Source: Sedimenticola hydrogenitrophicus (GTDB taxonomy: Bacteria > Pseudomonadota > Gammaproteobacteria > Chromatiales > Chromatiaceae). Taken from it: a DNA stretch of 64,000 nucleotides. Position 1 is the first letter of the stretch. Each line of letters begins with the position of its first letter. The stretch lies in NCBI RefSeq assembly GCF_025175675.1, contig NZ_JANIOA010000019.1, forward strand, positions 1-64,000, given 5' to 3'. Of this stretch, positions 1-8,589 are shown one piece after another. Below the pieces are notes generated by a model that ran no database searches, was not told where the DNA came from, and saw nothing but the letters and a program-made list of their open reading frames with translations. Made by a program: the position numbers and the translations under genes.

Positions 1-53
1 GACAGAAGTTCCAAAATCGTCAACCCATGATCAGCACGTCAAATCTACACACG

Positions 54-3000
54 CTATTTGCAGGTGTTTGCTCCAATAAGATAAACCCGGTCTCTAGCTT
101 TAGGCGGATCGCCGCTTTCATCGCTCATATTTCCCCAGGGAGAACTGTCAAAGACATCGTTGGGTGTAAATCCGATAAAACAGTTCCCGGTTACAATATC
201 CCTGGATCGCTCCACCCAACCTGGTGGTCGGGGCAAATATTTAAGCTTGGTGCTTCCCTTCTCGATCGCCGTGACCGGTGCAGTCCCTTTATTGGCGATA
301 ATTCTTAGATGCGTGTTCGACCCCCGTTCCCCAAACACGCGAATGGTATTGTTGGACCACTTGGCAATAAATAATTTCTTGTTGTTCAGTACCTCAGGCA
401 ATTCCACTCCACCCGCCACGACCTGTTTCCAAAACTCTGGATCGTTAAAGTCGTCTGACTTATAAGGTGGTTGATCACATCCATAGATATCATGTCGTGG
501 TTGTCTGGTTATGACTGTCCCACCAGTGCCACGCTCGGCGTTAAAACGGAATGTGATAGTGTTTCTCTCGAACCGCCCTTTTTGACAGGCTACCAGTGAC
601 ATGGGAGCACTGCCCAAATAGCCGACCAGGCGCTCATGGGTTGTCCAGTGGCTGGATTTATCCCAATCCCCCGCCAGGGTCCCATTCGAGATGTCACTAT
701 CGAATACATTGCATTCTATCGCCACGCATTTAAACGCATGCAACGTTTTCGGGGCATACACCTTTACATTTTTAAATTCAGCTTTCTTGATACGGTCAAT
801 ATAAACAGCATGGGTTAACCCGGAATGGTGAAATGAGCTGTTCTCGGCATATACCTCATTGTCCCACTTATTGGGTTTATCCCAACCATTCATCCATACA
901 TGGTGGCCACAGTGATGGATATTGACATTGTATAAACGTATAATTTGCTTGCCTGACCGACTGCCGGTATAAATACAGTTACTGCCAGCCCCGGATATCT
1001 CCAGGTTTCTGATCGTCAAATCCCCATTGGTTCCGCCCCAGGGTATGATAGCGTTGGGGGCATCTCCCTCAATACCCCTGAAATGAGGCGCATTACCAGA
1101 ATCATCCACAATGCCTGCTATGGTCAGCCATCGACGTTTGCTGAGCCATAAAGAACCCTTTTTGGAGACCGGATAAATGCCAGGCAGCACCACCAACGTC
1201 CCCCCGCTCAGAGGGATTTTTTTGATCGCCTGTTTAACGGCAAGCGGGTTTTCTGTTTCACGCAGCACCACGCAAGGACCTTTATACCGTCCACACTCCA
1301 CATCGCGGGGAACTGCTGATGACCGAAAACGATTTTTGATTGGCGGACTCTTCCCTGCGCTTGCTTTTTGAGGGGTAGCAATACTCTTTCCACTTTTTGA
1401 GGTTCTTTTATCCTCGACTTTATTGCTCAGTAGATTACCAGGGTTTTTTCCGCAATTTATGAATGTCACGTTGACCAAATCAATAGCCTGTTGGCGGAGT
1501 TTAGGTGTGGTGTAGACGCAATTATGCCCATCTCCCTCGATGACCAGGTTTTCAATAGTCAGGTCTCCATTTGTGGCATTCCATGGAATCAAGGCACTCG
1601 GCGGATTGTCTTTATCTATGACCAGTCTTGCTGGTATACGGCTATATGGGCCAAACCCGCCAATTATTTTCAATCGCTTCAAACCGGATAGCCATAAAAA
1701 GTTGTCCTTGGAGATCACATAACTCCCTGGTGAAAGAATGATCACACCACCTGCTTCGGGCAGTGCCGATAGCGCATTTCTCAAGGCGCTCCGATCCTGG
1801 CTGTCAACGATCAACCGGCACGCCATTTTAATCGTTTCACATGGATCACCACCTGAACCGAGGGTGTTTGCGCGGCCTTGAAATATGGTAGGACCTGTAC
1901 CTTTAAGAGGGCCAGTAAAATTGGCTTTGTATATCCACACCCCTGAAGAATAATTATTGTAACCGGCAAACACATCAAGTTCCGGTAGGTAAACCCACTT
2001 GTCGAAAACACGGTTTTGGGTGGAATCAGGCCCATCGGTACCATTCATCAATTCGACAAATTCCCCCGTCTTCGGATCCCAGCTCCAGGTCCTGGTACCA
2101 CCAGACCATAAAATAAATTTGTTCGATGGAGGATGATAGGCGAAACCGGCCATTCTTATTTGATTCCGAAGCGCGGCATTCGGATATTCTTGAACACGAA
2201 CCGTATCGGGCAGAACTTTACCGTCTAATCCCTGCAGGTAAATGCCATCAGGGCGTAGAATATACATTTCTCCTGTTTCAGGGTCGTAAGTCATATTACC
2301 GCCGCCCTGCCCCATGGCCTTATTGTTTCGACGATAGACCTTCGCTCCGGCACCGATTTCCATGGCCCCCGCAGCGGATTGGCCATATTCATAATTCCGC
2401 AACACGATTCTTTCTGTTACCGGATTCCAGGCGGTAGTGGCAAATCCCGGGTCCAAACCCGGTACAGGATATTTATTCCATTGAGCGATCCCGGGCACGA
2501 ATTCCCAGATAATCTCCAGGCGCCTGACGCGACCATTGCCACAATACCCTCGGGACTGAAACAACCACATGGATTCGGTTGCCGGATTCCAACTCAAGCC
2601 GTCATAGGTATGGGCCGGCGTGGGGCCAGTCCTTGGAACCAAACACTCATCCTTGCCAAGCTGTGCCTGGTTTTCACCGTTCAATGGCGATGGCGACGTA
2701 AGCCTGGTCCAGGCCAGGGAACGAAAATCGAACACGTATACTTCATTCCCTCCATAATCGGCGTGCCCTCCCCCAAAAAAGTACCACTGATGGCGTTTAC
2801 CATCAAAGGCTGCACTATTCCATGCATCGATAACTGACCGTGGCCCGGTTTTACCTATGATGGGCTGCCCTCCATGCTGTTGCTGTATCGCCTTTAACTC
2901 TTCACTGGATATTAATGGAATCCTGGTATTGGGTAATTCCAACCACTGCCCAGGCGCAAGGTTATGGGTCAATTCTGCCAGCAACACAAGTTGTGATTCA

Positions 3001-3068
3001 GCAGCCTGGCTAACCGGAACATATAACCAACTGATTATCATCATAATAATTAATATTCTTAGACCCAT
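54..3068 (-). CDS. Secreted kelch-like / right-handed beta-helix protein
   Basis: Predicted exported protein of about 1,004 residues. The start ATG at 3068 was chosen over an in-frame ATG 18 nt upstream because GGTGGGG lies just before it and a hydrophobic signal peptide (residues 1-22, ending SQAA) follows directly. Residues about 65-390 resemble a kelch or galactose-oxidase-type propeller, with the glycine-rich FFGGGHADYGGNEVYVFD and repeated WNP/W-D-P strands. Residues about 410-720 hold two related copies of a beta-helix module, each with a GG..VLPG.Y segment, IPW..TNGDLTI and a HNC/SNC-I/VYT turn, separated by a Lys/Ser-rich linker (about 541-591). The rest continues as beta-helix-like sequence. 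Such folds bind or cut polysaccharides, so a role in processing or anchoring the neighbouring exopolysaccharide is plausible. No catalytic residues were identified. Confidence 0.75.
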   Translation of the reverse strand: MGLRILIIMMIISWLYVPVSQAAESQLVLLAELTHNLAPGQWLELPNTRIPLISSEELKAIQQQHGGQPIIGKTGPRSVIDAWNSAAFDGKRHQWYFFGGGHADYGGNEVYVFDFRSLAWTRLTSPSPLNGENQAQLGKDECLVPRTGPTPAHTYDGLSWNPATESMWLFQSRGYCGNGRVRRLEIIWEFVPGIAQWNKYPVPGLDPGFATTAWNPVTERIVLRNYEYGQSAAGAMEIGAGAKVYRRNNKAMGQGGGNMTYDPETGEMYILRPDGIYLQGLDGKVLPDTVRVQEYPNAALRNQIRMAGFAYHPPSNKFILWSGGTRTWSWDPKTGEFVELMNGTDGPDSTQNRVFDKWVYLPELDVFAGYNNYSSGVWIYKANFTGPLKGTGPTIFQGRANTLGSGGDPCETIKMACRLIVDSQDRSALRNALSALPEAGGVIILSPGSYVISKDNFLWLSGLKRLKIIGGFGPYSRIPARLVIDKDNPPSALIPWNATNGDLTIENLVIEGDGHNCVYTTPKLRQQAIDLVNVTFINCGKNPGNLLSNKVEDKRTSKSGKSIATPQKASAGKSPPIKNRFRSSAVPRDVECGRYKGPCVVLRETENPLAVKQAIKKIPLSGGTLVVLPGIYPVSKKGSLWLSKRRWLTIAGIVDDSGNAPHFRGIEGDAPNAIIPWGGTNGDLTIRNLEISGAGSNCIYTGSRSGKQIIRLYNVNIHHCGHHVWMNGWDKPNKWDNEVYAENSSFHHSGLTHAVYIDRIKKAEFKNVKVYAPKTLHAFKCVAIECNVFDSDISNGTLAGDWDKSSHWTTHERLVGYLGSAPMSLVACQKGRFERNTITFRFNAERGTGGTVITRQPRHDIYGCDQPPYKSDDFNDPEFWKQVVAGGVELPEVLNNKKLFIAKWSNNTIRVFGERGSNTHLRIIANKGTAPVTAIEKGSTKLKYLPRPPGWVERSRDIVTGNCFIGFTPNDVFDSSPWGNMSDESGDPPKARDRVYLIGANTCK

Positions 3069-3102
3069 TACATCCCCACCAATCATTGGTTAAAACTTCG
3101 GT

Positions 3103-3118
3103 TGCTTGCCGGCAGCCA
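3103..3118 (-). promoter_or_regulatory. Candidate sigma-54 promoter for the beta-helix gene
   Basis: The minus strand reads TGGCTGCCGGCAAGCA. The GG (-24) and GC (-12) dinucleotides are spaced as in sigma-54 promoters, but several other consensus positions do not match. It would start transcription about 24 nt before the chosen ATG. XrtA systems are often controlled by the sigma-54 regulator PrsR, which makes this worth noting, but the match is weak. Confidence 0.25.
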
Positions 3119-3277
3119 ATTTTGTGTCACCCATGCATCATATTATATATTCGCCGTTACTACGAAATAGCTGATGATTCATCTATCGAAGGCCGCTAAC
3201 AATGTAATAAAATTACCAGTCAAACAGGCCAGTGGATCAAGCGGTCCAATTCCACACAATACTTGGTAAATAGCTGC

Positions 3278-4273
3278 ATGAAAAATATACTGATTACCGG
3301 CGCACTGGAGCGTTCAAATGGATTCGAACTGGGAGACGGGAAGTACTATGGTTGTGCCAAATTACTAAAACTGAATTTGGAAAGTGGTGCTGTAACAGAA
3401 CTGCTTTCGGTAGCCGAGGGTAATGAAAATTTCCCCAATGAGCACCCCAACCTTCAGTTTACTTCGGCATACGTGGAGAAGGCCACTCTTTGGCTCCCGA
3501 TGGATACTGAGATTCGCAAATACAACTATCCGGAGCTAAAGGTTCTACAGACAATCTCCCACCCCTGCTTTCAAAATATCCATTCGGTCACCGCTATCGA
3601 TGGCTTCCTCTACGCCACCTCGACAGGACTGGATACGGTAGCCGTCCTGAACAAGGAGGAAGGCAACATCGTGAAATTGATCAATGCAGAAGGCAAATCG
3701 ACCTGGCACAGGTTCTTGGCTGACACGGATTACCGTCAAGTACATTCAACACGCCCACACGAATGCCACCCCAACTATGTCTTTAAAGCCAATAGCAAGA
3801 TATGGGTTACCCGCTGTACTCAAGAAGACGCCATCTGCCTGGATGATTTCGCATCTGTTATTGATATAACGGGAGGTAGTGGTATAGCCGTTCATGACGG
3901 TGTGGTGCTGGACGACAAAATATTTTTTACTGCCGTTGATGGCTGCATAATGATTGCGGATGCTAATCAGAAAACAGTTATCGAAACACTGGAAATTAAC
4001 AAACTTACCGAATTTGACGGTGTCCGGGGGTGGTGCAGAGGGTTATTGATAGACGATGACATTCTGTATATTGGATTTTCCCGCTTAAGAAAAACGAGAG
4101 CAAAGGGAAAACTTGCGTGGGTTAAGAAACTGGCCAAGCGAAATAAAAACGATGTATTCACATATGCATCCATTCTGGCCTTTGACCTGAAGTCAGGAAA
4201 AATTGTGGCAGACTACCCGCTACCGGAAGAGTCAATTCATGCAATTTATTCTGTAATCAATGAACCATCCTAA
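3278..4273 (+). CDS. Beta-propeller-like protein of unknown function
   Basis: Protein of about 331 residues, predicted cytoplasmic because no signal peptide is visible. The frame opens with a TTG at 3263, but the ATG at 3278 gives the more natural start (MKNILITGALERSNG). Short repeated strands (GFLYATSTGLDTVAVLN, DKIFFTAVDGCIMIAD, DDILYIGFSRLR) suggest a beta-propeller. A conserved-looking cluster, HSTRPHECHPNYVF (near residues 157-170), has three His and one Arg and could form a metal or active site. It is the first of two plus-strand genes, with the flippase starting 41 nt downstream. The context suggests a part in polysaccharide assembly or modification. I do not recognise the family with certainty and propose no reaction. 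Confidence 0.7.
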   Translation: MKNILITGALERSNGFELGDGKYYGCAKLLKLNLESGAVTELLSVAEGNENFPNEHPNLQFTSAYVEKATLWLPMDTEIRKYNYPELKVLQTISHPCFQNIHSVTAIDGFLYATSTGLDTVAVLNKEEGNIVKLINAEGKSTWHRFLADTDYRQVHSTRPHECHPNYVFKANSKIWVTRCTQEDAICLDDFASVIDITGGSGIAVHDGVVLDDKIFFTAVDGCIMIADANQKTVIETLEINKLTEFDGVRGWCRGLLIDDDILYIGFSRLRKTRAKGKLAWVKKLAKRNKNDVFTYASILAFDLKSGKIVADYPLPEESIHAIYSVINEPS

Positions 4274-4314
4274 GCAATTCAAAATAGAGCACTAAAGGTA
4301 AGCAGCCAAACCTC

Positions 4315-5778
4315 ATGGTAGAGACAAAAATTGTTGGGGGAGTGATCTGGTCCATCATCATGAGATGGAGCATGAAGGCAATTGGACTGGTCAATACGGT
4401 TATTCTTGCCAGACTCCTCTCACCAGAAGATTTCGGCATTCTTGCCATGTCAGCGGTATTTATTGCCCTGATTGAAGAAATGTCCACAATCAATGTGTCT
4501 CTTTTACTCATAAGGACAAAGGAAAACTCGAAAGACCACAACAATTCAGCTTGGACTGTAAGCATATTGCAAGGAGTGATCATCGCCCTGCTCATGGTCT
4601 TGCTGGCACCTGCGGCAGCGGCCTACTTCAAGGAAGACAGAATCATAGACGTTATATATGTATTGGCGTTCTTGAAAATAGTCTTCAGCTTTAGAAACGT
4701 CGGTCTGATTATCGCCAGAAAAGAGCTGCAGTTTGCTTTTGATTTCCGCTTTATGATTTATGCAAGGTTGATACGCTTCGCCTGCGTAATCATGCTGGCA
4801 CTGTATTTAAAAAGCTATTGGGCTATGATATTTGGGTCTCTGGGTGCAGAAATCATCGCAGTTGTATTGAGCTATATCATGCATCCCTACCGACCCGGTA
4901 TCAGCTTTAGATATTTACGGGAGTACCTGAAATTTGCCATCGCAATGATCCCCATGGCTACCGCAAAACTACTGAACAACAAGTTCGATGTCATTGTGGT
5001 TGGAGGAAATTCGGGAACCAGCCTGATGGGTATCTATAATGTATCTAATGAGCTATCCTCGATTTTCACTAAAGAACTGGTAACGCCTGCCAGCCGAGGC
5101 CTTTTTCCAAACTTGTCCCGCCTGACAGAAGACAGAAAAATATTTACAGGCGTTTACAAAAAACTTATATATACCGCTACCGCCATCTGTATTCCTATAG
5201 GTGCCGGCATTTGGATGGTTTCCGACAACCTGGTATATGTGCTGCTTGGGCCAAAGTGGATCGAATCAATCATCTATTTGAAATGGCTCGGTGTGTATGG
5301 TGCGTTGGAGAGCATCACTTTCATTGTATCCGAGCATCCCCTCATCGCGCTTGGCCTGGAAAGAAAAGTTAACCTTCTGATGTGGTTTCGCCTCGCCATC
5401 AGAATGCTTTTCGTGGTCGCTGGTTACATGCTATTTGATATTATAGGCATTGCCATTGGCATGGCAGTATCTGCATTATTCAGCTTCTTGTCAGTCTCTT
5501 ATTTTGCATTGAAAGAATTGAATATCAGCTTCAAAGAAATCATCAAGTCACTAATGAGACCCAGCATCTCTACAACTATCATGGCATTATCGATTTATAT
5601 CATTAGTCCAGCGCTGGTCGATATGCCAAAAATCATAATGCTGCTCATTCAATCAGTCTCAGGCATGGCTATCTATACATCCGTACTTTTTCTAATGTGG
5701 AGACTCTTCGGAATGCCAGACGGTATAGAAAAAATGTTGATTGATATCATTAAAAAGAAGTTTTCCAGTGTTTCTTAA
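4315..5778 (+). CDS. Wzx-type oligosaccharide flippase
   Basis: Polytopic inner-membrane protein of 487 residues with about 12-14 hydrophobic segments, in the polysaccharide transporter (MOP/PST) superfamily. The N-terminus (GGVIWSIIMRWSMKAIGLVN, then ARLLSPEDFGILAMSAVF) is typical of these flippases, where a first helix is followed by an R-L-L-x-P-x-D/E-F-G loop. It would move undecaprenyl-linked repeat units across the inner membrane for polymerisation and export. It is the only flippase candidate in the locus. Like the upstream beta-propeller gene it is on the plus strand, facing the main operon, and it ends 33 nt from the convergent acyltransferase-like gene. Base composition is AT-rich like the neighbouring accessory genes. 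Confidence 0.9.
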   Translation: MVETKIVGGVIWSIIMRWSMKAIGLVNTVILARLLSPEDFGILAMSAVFIALIEEMSTINVSLLLIRTKENSKDHNNSAWTVSILQGVIIALLMVLLAPAAAAYFKEDRIIDVIYVLAFLKIVFSFRNVGLIIARKELQFAFDFRFMIYARLIRFACVIMLALYLKSYWAMIFGSLGAEIIAVVLSYIMHPYRPGISFRYLREYLKFAIAMIPMATAKLLNNKFDVIVVGGNSGTSLMGIYNVSNELSSIFTKELVTPASRGLFPNLSRLTEDRKIFTGVYKKLIYTATAICIPIGAGIWMVSDNLVYVLLGPKWIESIIYLKWLGVYGALESITFIVSEHPLIALGLERKVNLLMWFRLAIRMLFVVAGYMLFDIIGIAIGMAVSALFSFLSVSYFALKELNISFKEIIKSLMRPSISTTIMALSIYIISPALVDMPKIIMLLIQSVSGMAIYTSVLFLMWRLFGMPDGIEKMLIDIIKKKFSSVS

Positions 5779-5810
5779 TATCACCAACTGTCTATTTCTG
5801 GCGAATCCCC

Positions 5811-6488
5811 CTAATACAGTTTTCCAGTCTTGACGTCGATTATCGGAATAGACCCTGTGCCGAACGACAGGTGAAAGCGTCCTCTCCACTTTGCTATCTG
5901 CATCGCCCCAATTGATACAAACCAGGCGTGATCCACGATATATGCACCCATGCTGGAATGTGACTTGACCGAATCCAGATTCAACGCATCAACTCTGCTT
6001 GCCGACCAGCTAATCCCCTGACTGCGCATCCAAGCATTACTGGTATCCCATAATTGCAAAAAAAGCCTGCTAAAGCGGAATTCCGGTACTATATAAATAT
6101 CGAAATCCCAAACCGTATTTTCTTCCGGCCCAGGTTTAAAAATACATCTAACCTCATCTTCTATATAGGGACCTTTGATCAGCCACTGACAACCCACCGC
6201 CCGGTCTCCTTTAAAGGCAACCCAACACTCGGCCCCCTGTCTGTATCTTGACTTGATAATGTGTGCTGGACGAGGAAACCAGTCGCTGTTGTAGTCATCC
6301 TCCATGATCTTGTCTATCCGATAAGATGAAGCACGTTTTCGATTGAGCCAAGGAGTATCCGGAACCGGCTGCGCGGTGAGTAGATAGTGGTGATAGCCTA
6401 CGCCAATGACACTTAATCCACGTCTCAGAAGATATTCTACTGCCAGTGTGAACGGATATTCCCTGAAAAGATTTCTCAACTTGCGCAT
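5811..6488 (-). CDS. Putative GNAT-fold acyltransferase
   Basis: Protein of 225 residues, the last minus-strand gene of the polysaccharide operon, starting 30 nt after the stop of hydrolase 1. The central part (ECWVAFKGDRAVGCQWLIKG, then DFDIYIVPEFRFSRLFLQLW) resembles the beta-strand and acceptor helix of GNAT acyltransferases, with YIVPEFR in the place where acetyl-CoA-binding V/I-x-P-x-x-R-x sequences occur. It could acetylate or otherwise acylate a sugar or lipid intermediate. The classical R/Q-x-x-G-x-G/A loop is not clear, so the assignment rests on fold-like features and context. No transmembrane segment or signal peptide is evident. Confidence 0.6.
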   Translation of the reverse strand: MRKLRNLFREYPFTLAVEYLLRRGLSVIGVGYHHYLLTAQPVPDTPWLNRKRASSYRIDKIMEDDYNSDWFPRPAHIIKSRYRQGAECWVAFKGDRAVGCQWLIKGPYIEDEVRCIFKPGPEENTVWDFDIYIVPEFRFSRLFLQLWDTSNAWMRSQGISWSASRVDALNLDSVKSHSSMGAYIVDHAWFVSIGAMQIAKWRGRFHLSFGTGSIPIIDVKTGKLY

Positions 6489-6518
6489 AGAAATGGTAAT
6501 CTGAATAAAATCGGGTAA

Positions 6519-7427
6519 TTAATTTTGAGTTTCGTTCGGCTCAATTAACCATTCCAAGCTCAATTTTTCCATTTCCGCACTCCAGTGTCTTCTCGAAAAA
6601 GTATGATCCGCATCGGCTATATTAAGGATAGTGGTATTGGACCTGCCGAGGATACGCCTGTAACCTCTATTTTCCTTTAAAGTGTTTTTAAATTCTTCCG
6701 CCGTTAAATCGTTCCCACTGAGTATAATCAGCACCGATCCTTTAAAGTGCTGTAGCCCATAGAACAGTCGTTTATCAAGGGGGGGAGAAATATCTTTTTG
6801 CTGTCCTTGTTGAAAGCCGGATTTTTTGTTGCCTACCGGGTTATACTTCGCTCGATTCCCAGGTCCACCGAACACCTGTTTTATATGTCCGCCTAGGGAT
6901 TTAATCCCTTCCCGGATATCGAGATCACCCGTAACCAGCCGTTTCCATGTGTAAGTGCTCATGAGTTTGCCCAGATAGTAGGTCTTTAAATAGGCCTTAG
7001 CCAGGCCTGCCTCGGACCTCACCCAAGGATTCAACAGAACTAATTTTTTAACTCTACTATCCTTGTGTCCGTAGAAGGCAATCGCTGTCGCCGCATCACA
7101 CAGACCCCAAAGGCTTACATGGCGAAGATTTTCAGAATATTCATAAAATGTATCTATAGCGGCAAGAATATCATCTTCGACATTCTCAAAGCCGGCTAGA
7201 TTACCCTCGCTATCTCCCATCCCCCGATAATCAAACCGAAATACTGGAATTCCCATATTACATAGGTAACGTGCCAACAAGACAAACTGCCGATGACTGC
7301 CGACACGATACTGCGGCCCCCCCACCACGATCAAAACACCACTTCGCTGCGGCACTTCAGGACAATGTAATATCCCAAAAAGTTGTTGGTCATTACATTT
7401 AAAGCTGATTGGGGTCTCAGTGGACAT
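6519..7427 (-). CDS. Hydrolase 1, exosortase A system-associated (alpha/beta hydrolase)
   Basis: Alpha/beta-hydrolase of 302 residues matching the family usually called exosortase A system-associated hydrolase 1. Visible landmarks are the oxyanion-loop region GGPQYRVGSHRQ (residues 36-47), FDYRGMGDSEG (65-75), a nucleophile elbow GLCDA (108-112) with Cys110 where most relatives have Ser, and a C-terminal DADHTFS carrying the likely catalytic His. The start ATG overlaps the stop of hydrolase 2 (TAATG), so the two are probably translationally coupled. The substrate is unknown; in XrtA loci these enzymes accompany an acyl carrier protein and are thought to act on an acyl or peptide-like modification. 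Confidence 0.88.
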   Translation of the reverse strand: MSTETPISFKCNDQQLFGILHCPEVPQRSGVLIVVGGPQYRVGSHRQFVLLARYLCNMGIPVFRFDYRGMGDSEGNLAGFENVEDDILAAIDTFYEYSENLRHVSLWGLCDAATAIAFYGHKDSRVKKLVLLNPWVRSEAGLAKAYLKTYYLGKLMSTYTWKRLVTGDLDIREGIKSLGGHIKQVFGGPGNRAKYNPVGNKKSGFQQGQQKDISPPLDKRLFYGLQHFKGSVLIILSGNDLTAEEFKNTLKENRGYRRILGRSNTTILNIADADHTFSRRHWSAEMEKLSLEWLIEPNETQN

Positions 7428-8254
7428 TAATGTGTGAAATATTTAGATGTTGTATCGAGTAGTTGATGGGATAGCGATAGTTCTTGTGTAAACCAAAATG
7501 GAGCGCCTTGAATCATGCCTGATACCACTTCTAATCCGTTATCTGAAAGTTGATCCAATATGATCTGGTCCGACGGGCCGATGGATTTGCCGGGAAGGGT
7601 TGTCAATTGAAACCATGCCAGTTTTTTACAATTTTTTGAAACATCTTCAAATTTGGCGTTTGCTAGCGGTAGCGCCAGACCTGGAGATACCTGGTACCCG
7701 GCCACCTCAATGCCGCTCCCTTTTTCAAAAGCAGTCATATAGTCTTTAACCGACTGATTTTTATCGCTACTTTCCAGGTAAGCAGCGATACGCAACCTGA
7801 GAAATTGACCCAATAAATTTCTTCCATTAATGACAGGCTGCCAGCATACAATCCTGGAAGCATTCAATTGCCTAAGCCGTACCAGATCGGAAATCAACAA
7901 ACTGCCCATCCTGAGACTCCACCAGTTGATCGCTTCAAACTGCTGTTCCTCTGTCCATCTGTAAACGAATTCCAGGTCATCCAGCCAACGATCCCAGGTA
8001 GCTTCTTCAAACCCACCCTCGCTATCCCCCGTACCGAAAAGGTCAACCACCAACACATCATAGCCAAGCCCACAAAGCATTCTGGCTTGCTTCGCCACCA
8101 TATGTCTGGATTTGTTCATCTCTTCAGCCAGTGGAGGCACATGAATCACCACCTCGTTACGACTGTCCCCTTGTGGGAGAAAATGCATAACAAAAAGGTA
8201 CCCTGATGGTCCCTTGAGAAAAAAAGGCCGACAGGAAATGGACACAAAATTCAA
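7427..8254 (-). CDS. Hydrolase 2, exosortase A system-associated (alpha/beta hydrolase fold)
   Basis: Protein of 275 residues with an alpha/beta-hydrolase layout: IHVPPLAEEMNKSRHM (37-52), VVDLFGTGDSEGGF (69-82), and a would-be nucleophile elbow at residues 113-117 (SLRMG). In that elbow the nucleophile position is Arg115 rather than Ser or Cys, so it may be catalytically inactive or use another mechanism. From memory, Arg at this place is a feature of the exosortase-associated hydrolase 2 family. It overlaps the acyl carrier protein gene upstream by 4 nt (ATGA) and hydrolase 1 downstream by 1 nt (TAATG). It may partner hydrolase 1 or recognise acyl-carrier-bound substrates. Confidence 0.85.
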   Translation of the reverse strand: MNFVSISCRPFFLKGPSGYLFVMHFLPQGDSRNEVVIHVPPLAEEMNKSRHMVAKQARMLCGLGYDVLVVDLFGTGDSEGGFEEATWDRWLDDLEFVYRWTEEQQFEAINWWSLRMGSLLISDLVRLRQLNASRIVCWQPVINGRNLLGQFLRLRIAAYLESSDKNQSVKDYMTAFEKGSGIEVAGYQVSPGLALPLANAKFEDVSKNCKKLAWFQLTTLPGKSIGPSDQIILDQLSDNGLEVVSGMIQGAPFWFTQELSLSHQLLDTTSKYFTH

Positions 8255-8499
8255 ACCAGTTTCTGGTCCATAAACTTCGTTAAGGTACCAACCGTTTCAA
8301 ACATGGAAGCATCGATTTCATCATCTTCAATAAAGATATCGAAGGCATCTTCCAGACCCGTAATGATCGATACAACAGCCATCGAATCGAACTCTGGAAT
8401 AGCACCAAGCAGCTCGGTTGATTGATTCATATTCGAAACGCGTTCCGGAATTTGCAGAACTTCGCATACGACATGTATTACAGACTCTTCAGTATTCAT
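8251..8499 (-). CDS. Acyl carrier protein, exosortase-locus type
   Basis: Small acidic protein of 82 residues with the acyl/peptidyl-carrier fold. The motif PEFDSMAVVSII contains Ser39, the expected 4'-phosphopantetheine attachment site within D-S-M. Length and helix spacing fit a stand-alone carrier. The 4-nt overlap with hydrolase 2 ties it to the hydrolase pair. In related loci the carrier is loaded by a dedicated acyl-CoA ligase, but no ligase of that kind lies next to it; the PaaK-like enzyme at 14.3-15.7 kb is the only adenylate-forming candidate in the window. Confidence 0.88.
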   Translation of the reverse strand: MNTEESVIHVVCEVLQIPERVSNMNQSTELLGAIPEFDSMAVVSIITGLEDAFDIFIEDDEIDASMFETVGTLTKFMDQKLV

Positions 8500-8589
8500 A
8501 AACTTTAATATTCCAAATCAAATTTCTCAGATGATGTCACTGGTCATTAACCCTGATCCATTCGAGCGTAAATTATCCAAAGATTCAAT

